A stretch of DNA of 64,000 nt from contig CAVQIM010000005.1 in NCBI GenBank assembly GCA_963712595.1, positions 1 through 64,000 on the forward strand. The letters run 5' to 3'. Shown here one piece after another: positions 43,591 to 52,228 of the stretch. Numbering within the stretch: the first letter of the stretch is position 1; each line of letters starts with the position of its first letter. Position numbers and translations under genes: made by a program. Origin of the DNA: VRUE01 sp963712595 (GTDB taxonomy: Bacteria; Actinomycetota; Thermoleophilia; Solirubrobacterales; 70-9). The notes beneath the pieces are model-generated. The model was given only the letters and a program-made list of their open reading frames with translations. It made no database searches and was not told the origin of the DNA.

Positions 43591-43596
43591 TACGAT
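43591..43596 (+). promoter_or_regulatory. -10-like box, leaderless thioesterase gene
   Basis: TACGAT ends 8 bases before ATG 43605 and is immediately outside the cruciform arm. Confidence 0.4.
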
Positions 43597-43604
43597 GCCG
43601 CACG

Positions 43605-44384
43605 ATGAATGCTTTCTACGAGCGGAGTGGCGATCAGTACGTTGCCACGGAGCTGACGCGGGGGCCGTGGGATCCGGGGGCTCAGCATGCGGGGCCGCCG
43701 TCCGCCCTGCTTGGTCGGGAGCTTGAGGCTCTCGACGAGGGTGGGGAGTTTCAGGTGGGGAGGATCACCTTTGAGATTTTGCGGCCGGTGCCGATTGGGC
43801 CGGTGCGCATCGAGACCCGGATCCTGCGTCCGGGGAAGAAGGTGCAGCTCGTCGAGGCGTCGCTCTCGAGTGAGGATGGGGAGCTGATGCGGGCTTCGGC
43901 TTGGTTGCTGCGGGCCGCGGAGCTGGAGCTGCCGGAGGGGGTGGTGGACGAAGCGCCGGGGCCGGCGGGGCCGGAGGAAGGGTGGACTCCGGAGTTCTTT
44001 CCTACTGGGCAGGAGGTCGGATACCACACGGCCATGGAGTGGAAGGCAGTGGCTGGCGCGTTCTTGGAGCCGGGGCCGGCGACCGTTTGGATGCGGATGC
44101 GGCAGCCGCTGGTCGAGGGGGAGGAGCCGACGCCGCTGCAGCGGGCCCTCGTCGCCGCGGACGTGGGGAACGGGATCAGCGCGGTGCTGGACTACCGCGA
44201 GTACGTCTTCATCAACGTCGACCTCAGCGTCCATTTCGAGCGCATGCCCGAGGGCGAGTGGGTCTGCGTCGACGCCGTCTCGCGTCCCCTGCCCAGCGGC
44301 ATCGGCACCGCCGAGTCGGTTCTCTCCGACCAGCGAGGCCGCATCGGCCGGGCCGCCCAGTCCCTCCTCATCGCCAAACGCTGA
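43605..44384 (+). CDS. Thioesterase-family protein (double hotdog fold)
   Basis: 259 residues from ATG 43605. It has the acyl-CoA thioesterase-like pattern: RGPWDPGAQHAGPPSALLGR at the start, RITFEILRPVPIGPVRIETR in the first hotdog, then DVGNGISAVLDYREYVFINV and LSVHFERMPEGEWVCVDAVS in the second. Family members hydrolyse acyl-CoA or acyl-ACP. Start fixed by the -10-like box. Confidence 0.82.
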   Translation: MNAFYERSGDQYVATELTRGPWDPGAQHAGPPSALLGRELEALDEGGEFQVGRITFEILRPVPIGPVRIETRILRPGKKVQLVEASLSSEDGELMRASAWLLRAAELELPEGVVDEAPGPAGPEEGWTPEFFPTGQEVGYHTAMEWKAVAGAFLEPGPATVWMRMRQPLVEGEEPTPLQRALVAADVGNGISAVLDYREYVFINVDLSVHFERMPEGEWVCVDAVSRPLPSGIGTAESVLSDQRGRIGRAAQSLLIAKR

Positions 44385-44386
44385 AT

Positions 44387-44453
44387 CCGCCCGCCGATGG
44401 CCTGAAAACCCACCTATGCGGTGGAAATCGACCCCATCGAGGTCAGCGGGCGG
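44387..44453. terminator. Triple-nested inverted repeat between convergent genes
   Basis: Outer CCGCCCGC/GCGGGCGG (44387-44394 with 44446-44453), middle CGATGG/CCATCG (44395-44400 with 44434-44439) and inner CCACC/GGTGG (44410-44424) stems. It lies across the thioesterase/MFS convergent junction. Confidence 0.7.
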
Positions 44454-45624
44454 CCAGGAGGGCCCGGCCGCGGGGGGCGATGGCGAGGACGATGGTGGTG
44501 GCGGAGACGAGGGCTATGGCGGCGGCGAGGAGGAAGGCGCCCTCGTAGCTGGTCAGAGCAGCCGCTGCGCCGGCGAGTGGGGCGCCGAAGCCGACGCCGG
44601 CGTCGAAGAAGGCGGTGAAGGTGCCGAGGGCCGCACCTCGCCGGCGGTCGGAGACGCGGCTGACGACGATCAGCGAGAGCGAGGGGTAGAGGAGCGAGAA
44701 GGCCGCGCCCATCGCCAGCGCGCCCGCCAGCGCCACCGGGAGGCTGTGGGCGGTGGCCATCGTGGTCAGGCCGATCGCCTCGACCGTGGCCGCCGCCGCC
44801 GCCACCCGCGCTGGGCCGACCCGGTCGGGGAGGTCGCCGCCGACCAGGCGGGTCAGCACCACCATCGTCGCGAAGGCGCCGAAGACGGTGGCGCCGTGGC
44901 CGACGCCGCGCGAATCGAGGTGCAGGACGACGAAGGCGGCGACCGTCGCATAGCCGATCGAAGCTAGAGCGAGGGCGGCGCCGGGCCGGATCGCCTCGCG
45001 CTCGATCAGCGAGTGGTGTTCCTCCTCGAGGGGCGGGGCGGGGTGGAAGGGATCGGGCAGGCGCGTTGCAATCACCGCGCCGAGCAGCGGCGCGGCGCCG
45101 GCGAAGACCCAGACCAGGGTGTAGCTGGAGGCGTGCAGGATCAGCTCGCCGATCAGCGGCCCGATGCTGAGCCCGGCCCAGACCGAGAGTCCGTAGAGGC
45201 CGATCACCCGCCCGCGCCGGTCGGGCGGGGCCAGGTCGACGACCCAGGCCGAGCTGGCGGTGAACACGGTCCCCTCGCCGGCGCCGAGCACGAGCCGCGC
45301 CGCGATCAGGCCAGGCACGCCGAGCGGCAGCAGGTACATGAACCCCCCGATCGCGACCAGGAACGAGCCGAGCAGGACAGTCGGCTTGCGACCGCGATGA
45401 TCGGCGAGGCGACCGGCGAAGGGGCGCAGCAGCAGGCCGGTGATCGCGTAGGAGCCGATCACCACGCCGACCGAGACGTTGCCTGCGTCGAGTGGGCCAT
45501 GCACGAAGCGCGGCAGCACCGGCAGCACCGCCCCGACCGCGACCAAGCCGCAGAAGGTGACGGCGAAGACGCCGGCGAAGGCGATCCCCGGGCGGGGGAC
45601 CGTGGGCGCCGAGCCCTCGCTCAT
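44443..45624 (-). CDS. MFS transporter
   Basis: 393 residues from ATG 45624, twelve predicted helices. MFS signature after helix 2: RPFAGRLADHRGRKPTVLLG; VVDLAPPDRRGRVIGLYGL in the middle and RVSDRRRGAALGTFTAFFD in the second half. Probably a proton-coupled efflux pump; substrate unknown. It overlaps the HAD phosphatase stop (ATGA), so both are one transcript. Confidence 0.9.
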   Translation of the reverse strand: MSEGSAPTVPRPGIAFAGVFAVTFCGLVAVGAVLPVLPRFVHGPLDAGNVSVGVVIGSYAITGLLLRPFAGRLADHRGRKPTVLLGSFLVAIGGFMYLLPLGVPGLIAARLVLGAGEGTVFTASSAWVVDLAPPDRRGRVIGLYGLSVWAGLSIGPLIGELILHASSYTLVWVFAGAAPLLGAVIATRLPDPFHPAPPLEEEHHSLIEREAIRPGAALALASIGYATVAAFVVLHLDSRGVGHGATVFGAFATMVVLTRLVGGDLPDRVGPARVAAAAATVEAIGLTTMATAHSLPVALAGALAMGAAFSLLYPSLSLIVVSRVSDRRRGAALGTFTAFFDAGVGFGAPLAGAAAALTSYEGAFLLAAAIALVSATTIVLAIAPRGRALLAAR

Positions 45625-46406
45625 CGCAGCAGCCCGGAGAGGTCGTCGAGGACGTGGTCGGGCTGCGGGTCTGCGCTTTCCGCCTCTGCCCGCGAGCAGG
45701 CACCCGTGAGGACGAGGATCGTTGCCAGCCCTGCCCTCTTGCCCCCCTCGACGTCGGAGGAGATCCGGTCGCCGACCATTGCCACTCGCTCGGCGCCGGA
45801 GATCAGATCGCGCGCCTGCTCGAAGAGGTGCGGCTCGGGCTTGCCGCCGATCTCGGCCCGGGCGCCGGAGGCGGTCTCCACGGCGGCCAGCACGGCGCCC
45901 GTGCCGGGCCAGGCGCCCCTCGGCATCGGCAGTGTCGGGTCGCGGCTGGTGGCGAAGAGCGCGGCGCCGCGCTGCAGCGCCAGCGTTGCGGTCAGGAGCT
46001 CGTCGTAGTCGAAGTCGCGATGACCGGAGACGAGCACGGCGTCTGCGTCCCGTCCCGCCTCGCCCTCCACCAGCTCCAACCCGGCCCCGGCGACCGAGTC
46101 CCTGAAGGCGGGCGCCCCGATCGCGAACGCGGTGCGGCCGGTGCCGACGCGCTCGGCCGCGAGGCGAGCGGTCGACGTTCCCGCCGTGACCACCATTCCG
46201 TCCGCGGCCGGGATTCCCCTCTCCCGCAGCCGTTCGACATAGGCAGCGGGCGGCCGGGCGGGGTTGTTGGTGACGAAGACGATCGGCTTGCCGCCATCGA
46301 GCAGCCTGCGCAGTGCCTCCGCCGCCCCGGGAACCGGTTCGCTGCCAACCCAGACGACCCCGTCCAGGTCGATCAGGAACCCGTCGAATTCATCCGCCAG
46401 CGCCAT
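45621..46406 (-). CDS. HAD-IIA family hydrolase (NagD-like phosphatase)
   Basis: 261 residues from ATG 46406. Motifs: DGFLIDLDGVVWVGSEPV (catalytic Asp and second Asp), FVTNNPARPP, GKPEPHLFEQA, and MVGDRISSDVEGGKRAGL. Such enzymes dephosphorylate sugar phosphates or nitrophenylphosphate-like substrates. Substrate unspecified. Divergent from the exported protein gene at 46435. Confidence 0.93.
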   Translation of the reverse strand: MALADEFDGFLIDLDGVVWVGSEPVPGAAEALRRLLDGGKPIVFVTNNPARPPAAYVERLRERGIPAADGMVVTAGTSTARLAAERVGTGRTAFAIGAPAFRDSVAGAGLELVEGEAGRDADAVLVSGHRDFDYDELLTATLALQRGAALFATSRDPTLPMPRGAWPGTGAVLAAVETASGARAEIGGKPEPHLFEQARDLISGAERVAMVGDRISSDVEGGKRAGLATILVLTGACSRAEAESADPQPDHVLDDLSGLLR

Positions 46407-46418
46407 CCGAGGGCAGGC

Positions 46419-46424
46419 TAGTCT
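46419..46424 (+). promoter_or_regulatory. -10-like box of exported protein gene
   Basis: TAGTCT ends 10 bases before ATG 46435 in a 28-base divergent gap. Confidence 0.35.
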
Positions 46425-46434
46425 CTCGGCCACG

Positions 46435-47322
46435 ATGCGTCGCGCGTCCCCGGTCCTCCTCGCTCTCGCCGCCGCTTTCATCCCGGTGAGCTCGGCGGCC
46501 GCTGTGCCTTCCAGCGACGCCAGGGCCTCCCACGCCTCCGTCCAGTTCAAGCTGACCTCGGCGAACGGCTTTCGTGCTTCGGTCGAAACCTTCGGCCGGG
46601 AGGTGGTCCTGACGCTGTCGCGCGGCGGGCAGTTCGCGATCTACCGCGTCCGCGGCAAGGTCTCGGCGGACGGGGACCTGGATGCCCGGTTCGGGTCCCT
46701 GGGCCGGATCTCCGTTGCCTTCGAGCCGGACGCGGTGGCGCACGACCCGTGCAGGGAAGAAATCGAAGGGAAGGCCGGAGACTTCGCCGGGACGATCGCC
46801 TTCGCCGGCGAGCGGAACTACGTGAGGCTGCGAGCGAATCGGGTGAGGGGACACGCCTACATCCGGGGCGAAGCAGGGGGGTGCGGCAGGCGACCGTCGC
46901 CACCCGGCCGTCGCGGCCCCGAGATCGAGGAAGAAGAAGCCGAAGAAACCGAAACAGCCACCCTGACCGTGTACGGGCCGCGCAAACGGCGCGCCTTCCG
47001 GGCGATAGGCGCCAGGCCCCCCGCCGGCCAGGGCTACGTCTACTTCTTCGCCTGGACCGACGAACGCCGCGGGGCGATGCGCGTCTCGCGTGGGCTGGGA
47101 AAGGTGGCGCGCGTCCGCACCTTCCTCTTCGATTCCTCGCTCGCCACGGCCACGGTTCGCCCGCCCAAGCCCTTCCAGGGCGACGGCGCCTTCCAGCGGA
47201 ACCCCGACGGCTCGACCGCCTGGACGGGATCGGTGACCGCGCCGATCCTGGGCGCCGGTCGCCTCACCGTCGCCCGCTCCGGTTTTTCCGCGACGATGGT
47301 CCGCGAGATCCCGGGTGACTGA
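46435..47322 (+). CDS. Exported hypothetical protein
   Basis: 295 residues from ATG 46435. Signal peptide about 1-23 (PVLLALAAAFIPVSSAAA). The mature part has a beta-rich domain (FGREVVLTLSRGGQFAIYRV, GKAGDFAGTIAFAGER) and a Glu-rich linker (EIEEEEAEETET). A second beta domain follows (AGQGYVYFFAWTDERRG, VARVRTFLFDSSLATATV). No recognised family. It is separate from the following ABC exporter by 33 bases and might be cotranscribed. Confidence 0.65.
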   Translation: MRRASPVLLALAAAFIPVSSAAAVPSSDARASHASVQFKLTSANGFRASVETFGREVVLTLSRGGQFAIYRVRGKVSADGDLDARFGSLGRISVAFEPDAVAHDPCREEIEGKAGDFAGTIAFAGERNYVRLRANRVRGHAYIRGEAGGCGRRPSPPGRRGPEIEEEEAEETETATLTVYGPRKRRAFRAIGARPPAGQGYVYFFAWTDERRGAMRVSRGLGKVARVRTFLFDSSLATATVRPPKPFQGDGAFQRNPDGSTAWTGSVTAPILGAGRLTVARSGFSATMVREIPGD

Positions 47323-47355
47323 GATCACGTTTGAGAACGATCGAGGCGGCTATCC

Positions 47356-48120
47356 ATGTCTAGATACGGTGAGGTCATGAGCGATTTGAACGGCCAGGAC
47401 GGGCAGGTGGTCACGGCAACTGGCGTCTCGCGCCGCTACGGCGAGGGGGCGGCGGCGGTAGACGCCCTGGTCGAGGTCAGCACAGGCTTCGAGCGCGGTC
47501 GGTTCACCGCGATCATGGGACCGTCGGGGTCGGGCAAGTCGACCCTGATGCACATCCTCGCCGGGCTCGACAACCCGACGTCGGGGACCGTCGTCCTCGA
47601 CGGCCAGGAGATCACCGACCTCGACGACGGCGAGCTGACCAAGCTGCGTCGCGAGAAGCTCGGCTTCGTCTTCCAGTTCTTCAACCTGCTGCCGGTGCTC
47701 ACCGCCGAGGAGAACCTGACCCTGCCGCTCTCGATCGCGGGACGCAAGCCCGACAAGGCGTGGCTCGACCAGCTGATCCGCACGGTGGGGCTCGAGGACC
47801 GGCGCACCCATCGTCCCTCCGAGCTCTCCGGCGGCCAGCAGCAGCGCGTCGCGGTCGCCCGGGCGCTGCTCTCCAAACCGGCCGTCGTCTTCGCCGACGA
47901 GCCCACCGGCAACCTCGACTCCAAAGCGAGCGAGGACGTGCTGCGGCTGCTGCGCCAGGCCGTCGACGAGTTCGGCCAGACGGTGATCATGGTCACCCAC
48001 GATCCCGCCGCTGCCGCCCATGCCGACCGCTTGATCACGCTCCGCGACGGGCGGATCGTCCACGACGACGCCCCCGGCTCGGCCGACGACGTGATCGAGC
48101 TGATGAAGCGGGTTGACTAG
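47356..48120 (+). CDS. ABC transporter ATP-binding protein (MacB/LolD-like)
   Basis: 254 residues from ATG 47356, with GAGGCGG seven bases upstream; ATG 47377 is an alternative. Walker A GPSGSGKSTLMH, Q-loop VFQFFNLLPVLTAEEN, signature LSGGQQQRVAVARAL, Walker B AVVFADEPTGNLDS and H-loop MVTHDP. Pairs with the FtsX-like permease that follows, overlapping by 8 bases. Such exporters move lipoproteins, peptides or drugs outward. Confidence 0.95.
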   Translation: MSRYGEVMSDLNGQDGQVVTATGVSRRYGEGAAAVDALVEVSTGFERGRFTAIMGPSGSGKSTLMHILAGLDNPTSGTVVLDGQEITDLDDGELTKLRREKLGFVFQFFNLLPVLTAEENLTLPLSIAGRKPDKAWLDQLIRTVGLEDRRTHRPSELSGGQQQRVAVARALLSKPAVVFADEPTGNLDSKASEDVLRLLRQAVDEFGQTVIMVTHDPAAAAHADRLITLRDGRIVHDDAPGSADDVIELMKRVD

Positions 48121-50662
48121 CCTCGCGCTCAAAAGCCTCTGGGCGCGCAAGGCGCGCGCGCTGGCGACGACCCTCGCGGTCGTCATCGGGGTCGCCTTCG
48201 TCGCCGGCTCCTATGTCCTGACCGACACGATCTTCGCCGCCTTCGACGAAATCTTCGACGAGTCGCTGAAGGGCACCAGCGTCGTGATCAGCGCCGAGAA
48301 CCCGGTCAAACAGGAAAACGGCGAAATCCCGACGATCGGCGCCTCGCTGCTGCCGCGGGTGCAGAAAACGCCGGGGGTGAGGCTCGCCGCCGGGGCGATC
48401 TTCACGCCGGGCGGCTTCTTCGACTCCGAGGGCGAGAAGATCGGCAACAAATTCGCGCCGAAGTTCATCTCCTCGAACCTGCCCGACGGCCTCGAGTCGC
48501 TGACCTACATCGAAGGCCACCAGCCGCGCGGCCCGACCGAAGCCTCGATCGACAAGGCGGCGGCGGAAAGCTCCGACCTGAAGATGGGCGAAAGGATCAG
48601 GTTGATCGGCCAGGGCAGCGCGCGCTCCTTTGAGCTGGTCGGCTTCACCCGCCTGGGCGGCGCCTCGTTCGGCGGCGCCAGCATCGCCCAGGTGACGCTG
48701 CCGGTCGCGCAGCGCCTCACCCACAAGGTCGGGCGCTTCGACCAGATCTCGGTCGCGGCCGACAAGGGCGTCTCGGCGACGACCCTGAAGCGGAGGATCG
48801 CCCGACAGATGCCCCCCGGGGTAACGGTGGAGACGGCGGAGGAAAACGCCGATCGCGGCTCCGAGGAAATCCGCGAAAACCTCAGCTTCCTGCAGATCTT
48901 CCTGCTCGTCTTCGGCTTCATCGCCGTCCTCGTCGGCTCCTTCCTGATCTTCAACACCTTCTCGATCACGGTCGCCCAGCGGGTGACCGAGTTCGGCATG
49001 CTGCGCACGCTCGGCGCCTCGCGGCGGCAGATCCTCGGCGACGTCGTCGTCGAGGCCCTGGCGATCGGGGTGGTCGGCGCCGTCGTCGGCATCGGCGGCG
49101 GCTTCGTCATCGCCAAGCTCCTTAACACCCTGCTCGAAGCCTTCGAAATCGATCTCCCCACCACGAGCCTGGTGATGGAAACGCGGACGATCGTCGTCTC
49201 GCTGCTGATCGGGATCCTCGTCACCGTGCTCTCTTCGCTGGTGCCGGCCGTGCGCTCGACGCGGGTGCCGCCGATCGCCGCCCTGCACGCGGTCGCAGCA
49301 CCGCCCTCCCGCCGCCGTCGCTTGATCGGCATCGTCGCCTCGGTGCTGCTCGGCGCCGTCGGCCTGGCGATGATCCTGATCGGCCTTTTCGGCAGTGCCT
49401 CGGCGGGCACGGCCGCGGGCCTGATCGGCGGCGGCGCTGTCGCCATCGTCTTCGCCGTCTCGCTCTTCAGCCCGCGTCTGGTGCCGCCCCTCGCCACGGT
49501 CGCCGGCTGGCCGCTGGAGCGGTTGCGCAGGTTGATCGGCAGGCTGGCGCGCGAGAACGCGCAGCGCAACCCGAGCCGCACGGCGGTGACCGCCGCGGCG
49601 CTGATGATCGGCCTCACCGTGGTCGCCTTCGTCACCGTCTTTGCCGCCGGGCTGAAGAGCTCGGTCGCGCAGGTCGTCGACGACAACTTCGCCGGTGGCC
49701 TGGTGATCCAGAACAGCGACGGCTTCTCGCCGATCCCGAACGGGGCGGCGCTCGCGGCGACGAAGGTTCCCGGGGTGGACGCGGTGGCGACGATCCGCTC
49801 GGCGCAGGCGAAGCTGGTCGACGGCGGTGCCGGTGCGCAGGTCTCCGCCCCGAGCCGCGACGTTGAAAAGGCGGTCGACGTCGAATGGAAGGAGGGTGGG
49901 CCGGCGACCCTGCGCCGCCTGCGCGACGGGCAGGCGATCCTCTCCAACTCCTTTGCCTCCGGCCATGGGCTCGAGGTCGGCGATCGCTTCCGCCTGCTCA
50001 GCCAGACACGGCACCGGCCGAGCTTCGAGGTCGTGGGCGAGTTCGACGCCAAGCTCGGCGTCTTCGGCAGCGTCCTGATCACCCAGGCTGCCCTCGCCCG
50101 CGAGTTCGGCCAGAGCCAGGACACGATCGATTTCGTCGAGACGGCGCCGGGCGCCGACGCCGTCGAGGTCCAGGCGGCGCTCACGGCCTTGGTCGAAAGG
50201 GCGTTCCCGGTCGCCGAAGTGATGAACCAGCAGGAACTGAAGGAAAGCCGCGAAGAACAGGTCGACCAGCTGGTCAACCTCGTCTACGCGCTGCTCCTCC
50301 TCGCGATCGTGATCTCGCTCTTCGGGATCGCCAACACGCTGGCGCTCTCGATCCACGAACGGACGCGGGAGCTGGGGATGCTGCGGGCAATCGGCATGTC
50401 GCGGCGCCAGGTGCGCTCGATGATCCGCTACGAGGCGGTGATCACGGCCCTGATCGGTGCGATCCTCGGCATGGCCCTCGGCATCGTCTTCGCGGCGCTG
50501 ATCGCCCAGCCGCTCAAGGACGAAGGCTTCACGCTCTCCTATCCGGTGGGGTCGCTGCTCGGCCTACTCGTCTTCGCCGCCTTCATCGGCGTGCTGGCCG
50601 CGATCCCGCCGGCCCGCCGCGCTTCGCGCCTCGACGTGTTGGAGTCCCTCCAGTACGAGTAG
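48113..50662 (+). CDS. ABC transporter permease, two FtsX/MacB domains
   Basis: 849 residues, TTG start at 48113 overlapping the ATPase stop. The N-terminus has a helix (LATTLAVVIGVAFVAGSYVL) then a large extracytoplasmic domain. FtsX-type helices lie at ~260-400 (QRVTEFGMLRTLGASRRQIL) and again at ~710-840 (ERTRELGMLRAIGMSRRQVR), with an extra helix block at ~410-440. This double-FtsX layout is typical of actinobacterial permeases. Its stop abuts the left arm of repeat 50663-50755. Confidence 0.9.
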   Translation: MTSLALKSLWARKARALATTLAVVIGVAFVAGSYVLTDTIFAAFDEIFDESLKGTSVVISAENPVKQENGEIPTIGASLLPRVQKTPGVRLAAGAIFTPGGFFDSEGEKIGNKFAPKFISSNLPDGLESLTYIEGHQPRGPTEASIDKAAAESSDLKMGERIRLIGQGSARSFELVGFTRLGGASFGGASIAQVTLPVAQRLTHKVGRFDQISVAADKGVSATTLKRRIARQMPPGVTVETAEENADRGSEEIRENLSFLQIFLLVFGFIAVLVGSFLIFNTFSITVAQRVTEFGMLRTLGASRRQILGDVVVEALAIGVVGAVVGIGGGFVIAKLLNTLLEAFEIDLPTTSLVMETRTIVVSLLIGILVTVLSSLVPAVRSTRVPPIAALHAVAAPPSRRRRLIGIVASVLLGAVGLAMILIGLFGSASAGTAAGLIGGGAVAIVFAVSLFSPRLVPPLATVAGWPLERLRRLIGRLARENAQRNPSRTAVTAAALMIGLTVVAFVTVFAAGLKSSVAQVVDDNFAGGLVIQNSDGFSPIPNGAALAATKVPGVDAVATIRSAQAKLVDGGAGAQVSAPSRDVEKAVDVEWKEGGPATLRRLRDGQAILSNSFASGHGLEVGDRFRLLSQTRHRPSFEVVGEFDAKLGVFGSVLITQAALAREFGQSQDTIDFVETAPGADAVEVQAALTALVERAFPVAEVMNQQELKESREEQVDQLVNLVYALLLLAIVISLFGIANTLALSIHERTRELGMLRAIGMSRRQVRSMIRYEAVITALIGAILGMALGIVFAALIAQPLKDEGFTLSYPVGSLLGLLVFAAFIGVLAAIPPARRASRLDVLESLQYE

Positions 50663-50755
50663 CCAGAGGCCGTAGGGCCGGCGCATTCCGGCGTCCTCGG
50701 TCGCTCGCGTGCAGAAGCACGCCACGTTTGGACGGCTTGGCCCTACGGCCTCTGG
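50663..50755. repeat. Variable-stem, conserved-core inverted repeat, copy 2
   Basis: A 17-bp perfect stem pairs 50663-50679 with 50739-50755. The 59-nt core reads GGCGCATTCCGGCGTCCTCG at its start with an inner GCGTGC/GCACGC hairpin, and ends CTTGG. It nearly matches the core of the copy at 14280-14380, though the stems are unrelated. The TAG of the permease abuts it on one side and the CsoR stop is two bases from the other. Confidence 0.8.
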
Positions 50756-50757
50756 CG

Positions 50758-51054
50758 CTAGCCGTGTCGGAGAAGGCGGCGAACGGCGTCCATCAACTCA
50801 TTCGTCCGATCCGGTCGCTCCTTCTCGGGAGCCTCCATTACACAGTGCGCGGCGTGGTCGGAGAGCAGCTCCAGGGCGACCTTGTCGAGGGCTGCCTGGA
50901 TCGCGGTCACCTGGGTGACGACGTCGATGCAGTAGCGGTTCTCCTCGACCATCTTCTCGACCCCTCGGACCTGCCCCTCGATTCGGCGCAGGCGCTTGAG
51001 CACTGCGTCGCGGTTTTCTGTGTAGCCGTGGGTCGCCTCAGTCGATGCAGCCAT
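50758..51054 (-). CDS. csoR: CsoR-family copper-sensing repressor
   Basis: 98 residues from ATG 51054; ATG 51072 would add six and overlap the operator. DUF156/CsoR motif: VLKRLRRIEGQVRGVEKMV then the metal-ligand set C-H-C (RYCIDVVTQ, DHAAHCV). CsoR releases DNA when Cu(I) binds. The palindrome immediately upstream indicates autoregulation. No copper pump or chaperone gene is adjacent, so targets are elsewhere. Confidence 0.88.
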   Translation of the reverse strand: MAASTEATHGYTENRDAVLKRLRRIEGQVRGVEKMVEENRYCIDVVTQVTAIQAALDKVALELLSDHAAHCVMEAPEKERPDRTNELMDAVRRLLRHG

Positions 51055-51061
51055 CGCCGAC

Positions 51062-51067
51062 CAGTAT
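51062..51067 (-). promoter_or_regulatory. -10-like box of csoR
   Basis: CATACT on the minus strand lies 7-8 bases before ATG 51054 and next to the operator. Confidence 0.35.
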
Positions 51068-51070
51068 GGC

Positions 51071-51087
51071 ATACCCCCTAGGGGTAT
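51071..51087. promoter_or_regulatory. CsoR-like operator
   Basis: ATACCCCCTAGGGGTAT: ATACCCC and GGGGTAT inverted around CTA. The C-run/G-run flanked by TA matches known CsoR-type operators in general form and lies next to csoR's promoter. Confidence 0.75.
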
Positions 51088-51093
51088 CAGCGA

Positions 51094-52149
51094 TCAGCTC
51101 AAGCCCATGCGGAGCGCGCCGGAGATCTCCATCATCGCGGCCCTGGCGTTGGGGCAGACCGCAGTCAGGTTGGCGAAGCCGTGGATCAGGCCGCGGTAGC
51201 GCTTCAGCGCGACCTTGACGCCGGCCTCGCGCATCCGTTCCGCGTAGATCTCTCCCTCGTCGCGCAGCGGGTCGAAGCCGGCGGTGGCGACGTAGGCCGG
51301 CGCCAGGTCGGCGACGTTGGCAGCGCGCATCATCGAGGCCCGCGGGTCCTCTCCGTCGACGCCCTCGGGCAGGTAGCGGCTTTCGAACCACTCCATGTCG
51401 CTCCGGGTCAGCAGGAATCCCTCGGCAAAGATGTCGCGCGAGGCATGGCCGCCGACCACGTCGGTGGCCGGGTAGAGCAGCAGCTGCATCGCCGGCCGCG
51501 GTCCGCCGGCGTCGCGCGCCTGCAGGCAGACCCCGGCGGAGAGGTTGCCGCCGGCGCTGTCGCCGCCGACCGCGATGCGGGCCGGGTCGGCGCCCAGCTC
51601 GGCCGCCTGCTCCGCCGACCAGACGAAGGCGGCCATCGCGTCTTCGACCGCGGCGGGGAAGGGGTGCTCCGGGGCAAGGCGGTACTCGATCGAGAGCACC
51701 CGGCAGCCGCTGAACTCGGCGAGGAAGCGGCAAACCCCGTCGTGGGTGTCGAGGTCGCCGATCACCCAGCCGCCGCCGTGGTAGTAGACGAGCAGCGGCC
51801 CCGGCGCGGGCGGTGCTCCGTGTGCGACGTAGAAGCGAGCCGCGATCTCACCGGCCGGCCCCGGGATAGTCAGGTCCTCCACCCGCGCCATCGGCCGCGG
51901 CGGCCCGCTGATCGCCGGCACTCCCTCCAGGTTCTCGGCCCGCGCCTGCTCGACCGTTCGCCCCTCCACCAGCGAGGTCTCGCCCGCCCGCTTCGCCAGC
52001 CAGAGCAGCATGTGGATGTCGGGCGCGAGCTCCTGGCCGTCGAGCCGCGCCGGCGGCCCCGCCAGCCTGCGCTGGGTGCTCGGCTTCATCCCGCAGGCCC
52101 TGCGAACGATCCGGTGCTCCAGATGGGAAGGGAGTCGCGGTGGCGGCAC
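51094..52149 (-). CDS. Alpha/beta hydrolase, hormone-sensitive-lipase family esterase
   Basis: 351 residues from GTG 52149; the N-terminal helix (HLEHRIVRRACGMKPSTQRR) makes the later ATG 52089 less likely. HGGGWVIGDLDTHDG is the oxyanion-hole motif, GGDSAGGNLSAGV holds the nucleophilic Ser, with Asp in AGFDPLRDEGE and His in GLIHGFANL. Probably hydrolyses short esters in the cytosol. Divergent from the P450 gene. Confidence 0.92.
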   Translation of the reverse strand: MPPPRLPSHLEHRIVRRACGMKPSTQRRLAGPPARLDGQELAPDIHMLLWLAKRAGETSLVEGRTVEQARAENLEGVPAISGPPRPMARVEDLTIPGPAGEIAARFYVAHGAPPAPGPLLVYYHGGGWVIGDLDTHDGVCRFLAEFSGCRVLSIEYRLAPEHPFPAAVEDAMAAFVWSAEQAAELGADPARIAVGGDSAGGNLSAGVCLQARDAGGPRPAMQLLLYPATDVVGGHASRDIFAEGFLLTRSDMEWFESRYLPEGVDGEDPRASMMRAANVADLAPAYVATAGFDPLRDEGEIYAERMREAGVKVALKRYRGLIHGFANLTAVCPNARAAMMEISGALRMGLS

Positions 52150-52174
52150 GGGGCGGCAGGCTACGCGATTCCTC

Positions 52175-52188
52175 TGAGACGTATCTCA
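52175..52188. promoter_or_regulatory. Palindrome between esterase and P450 genes
   Basis: TGAGA and TCTCA around CGTA, in a 79-base divergent gap, a plausible operator controlling both genes. A -10-like TAGCCT at 52211-52216 precedes the P450 start. Confidence 0.4.
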
Positions 52189-52228
52189 CACGTGGGGTGG
52201 GGGCACGTACTAGCCTCGATGCAAGGCG

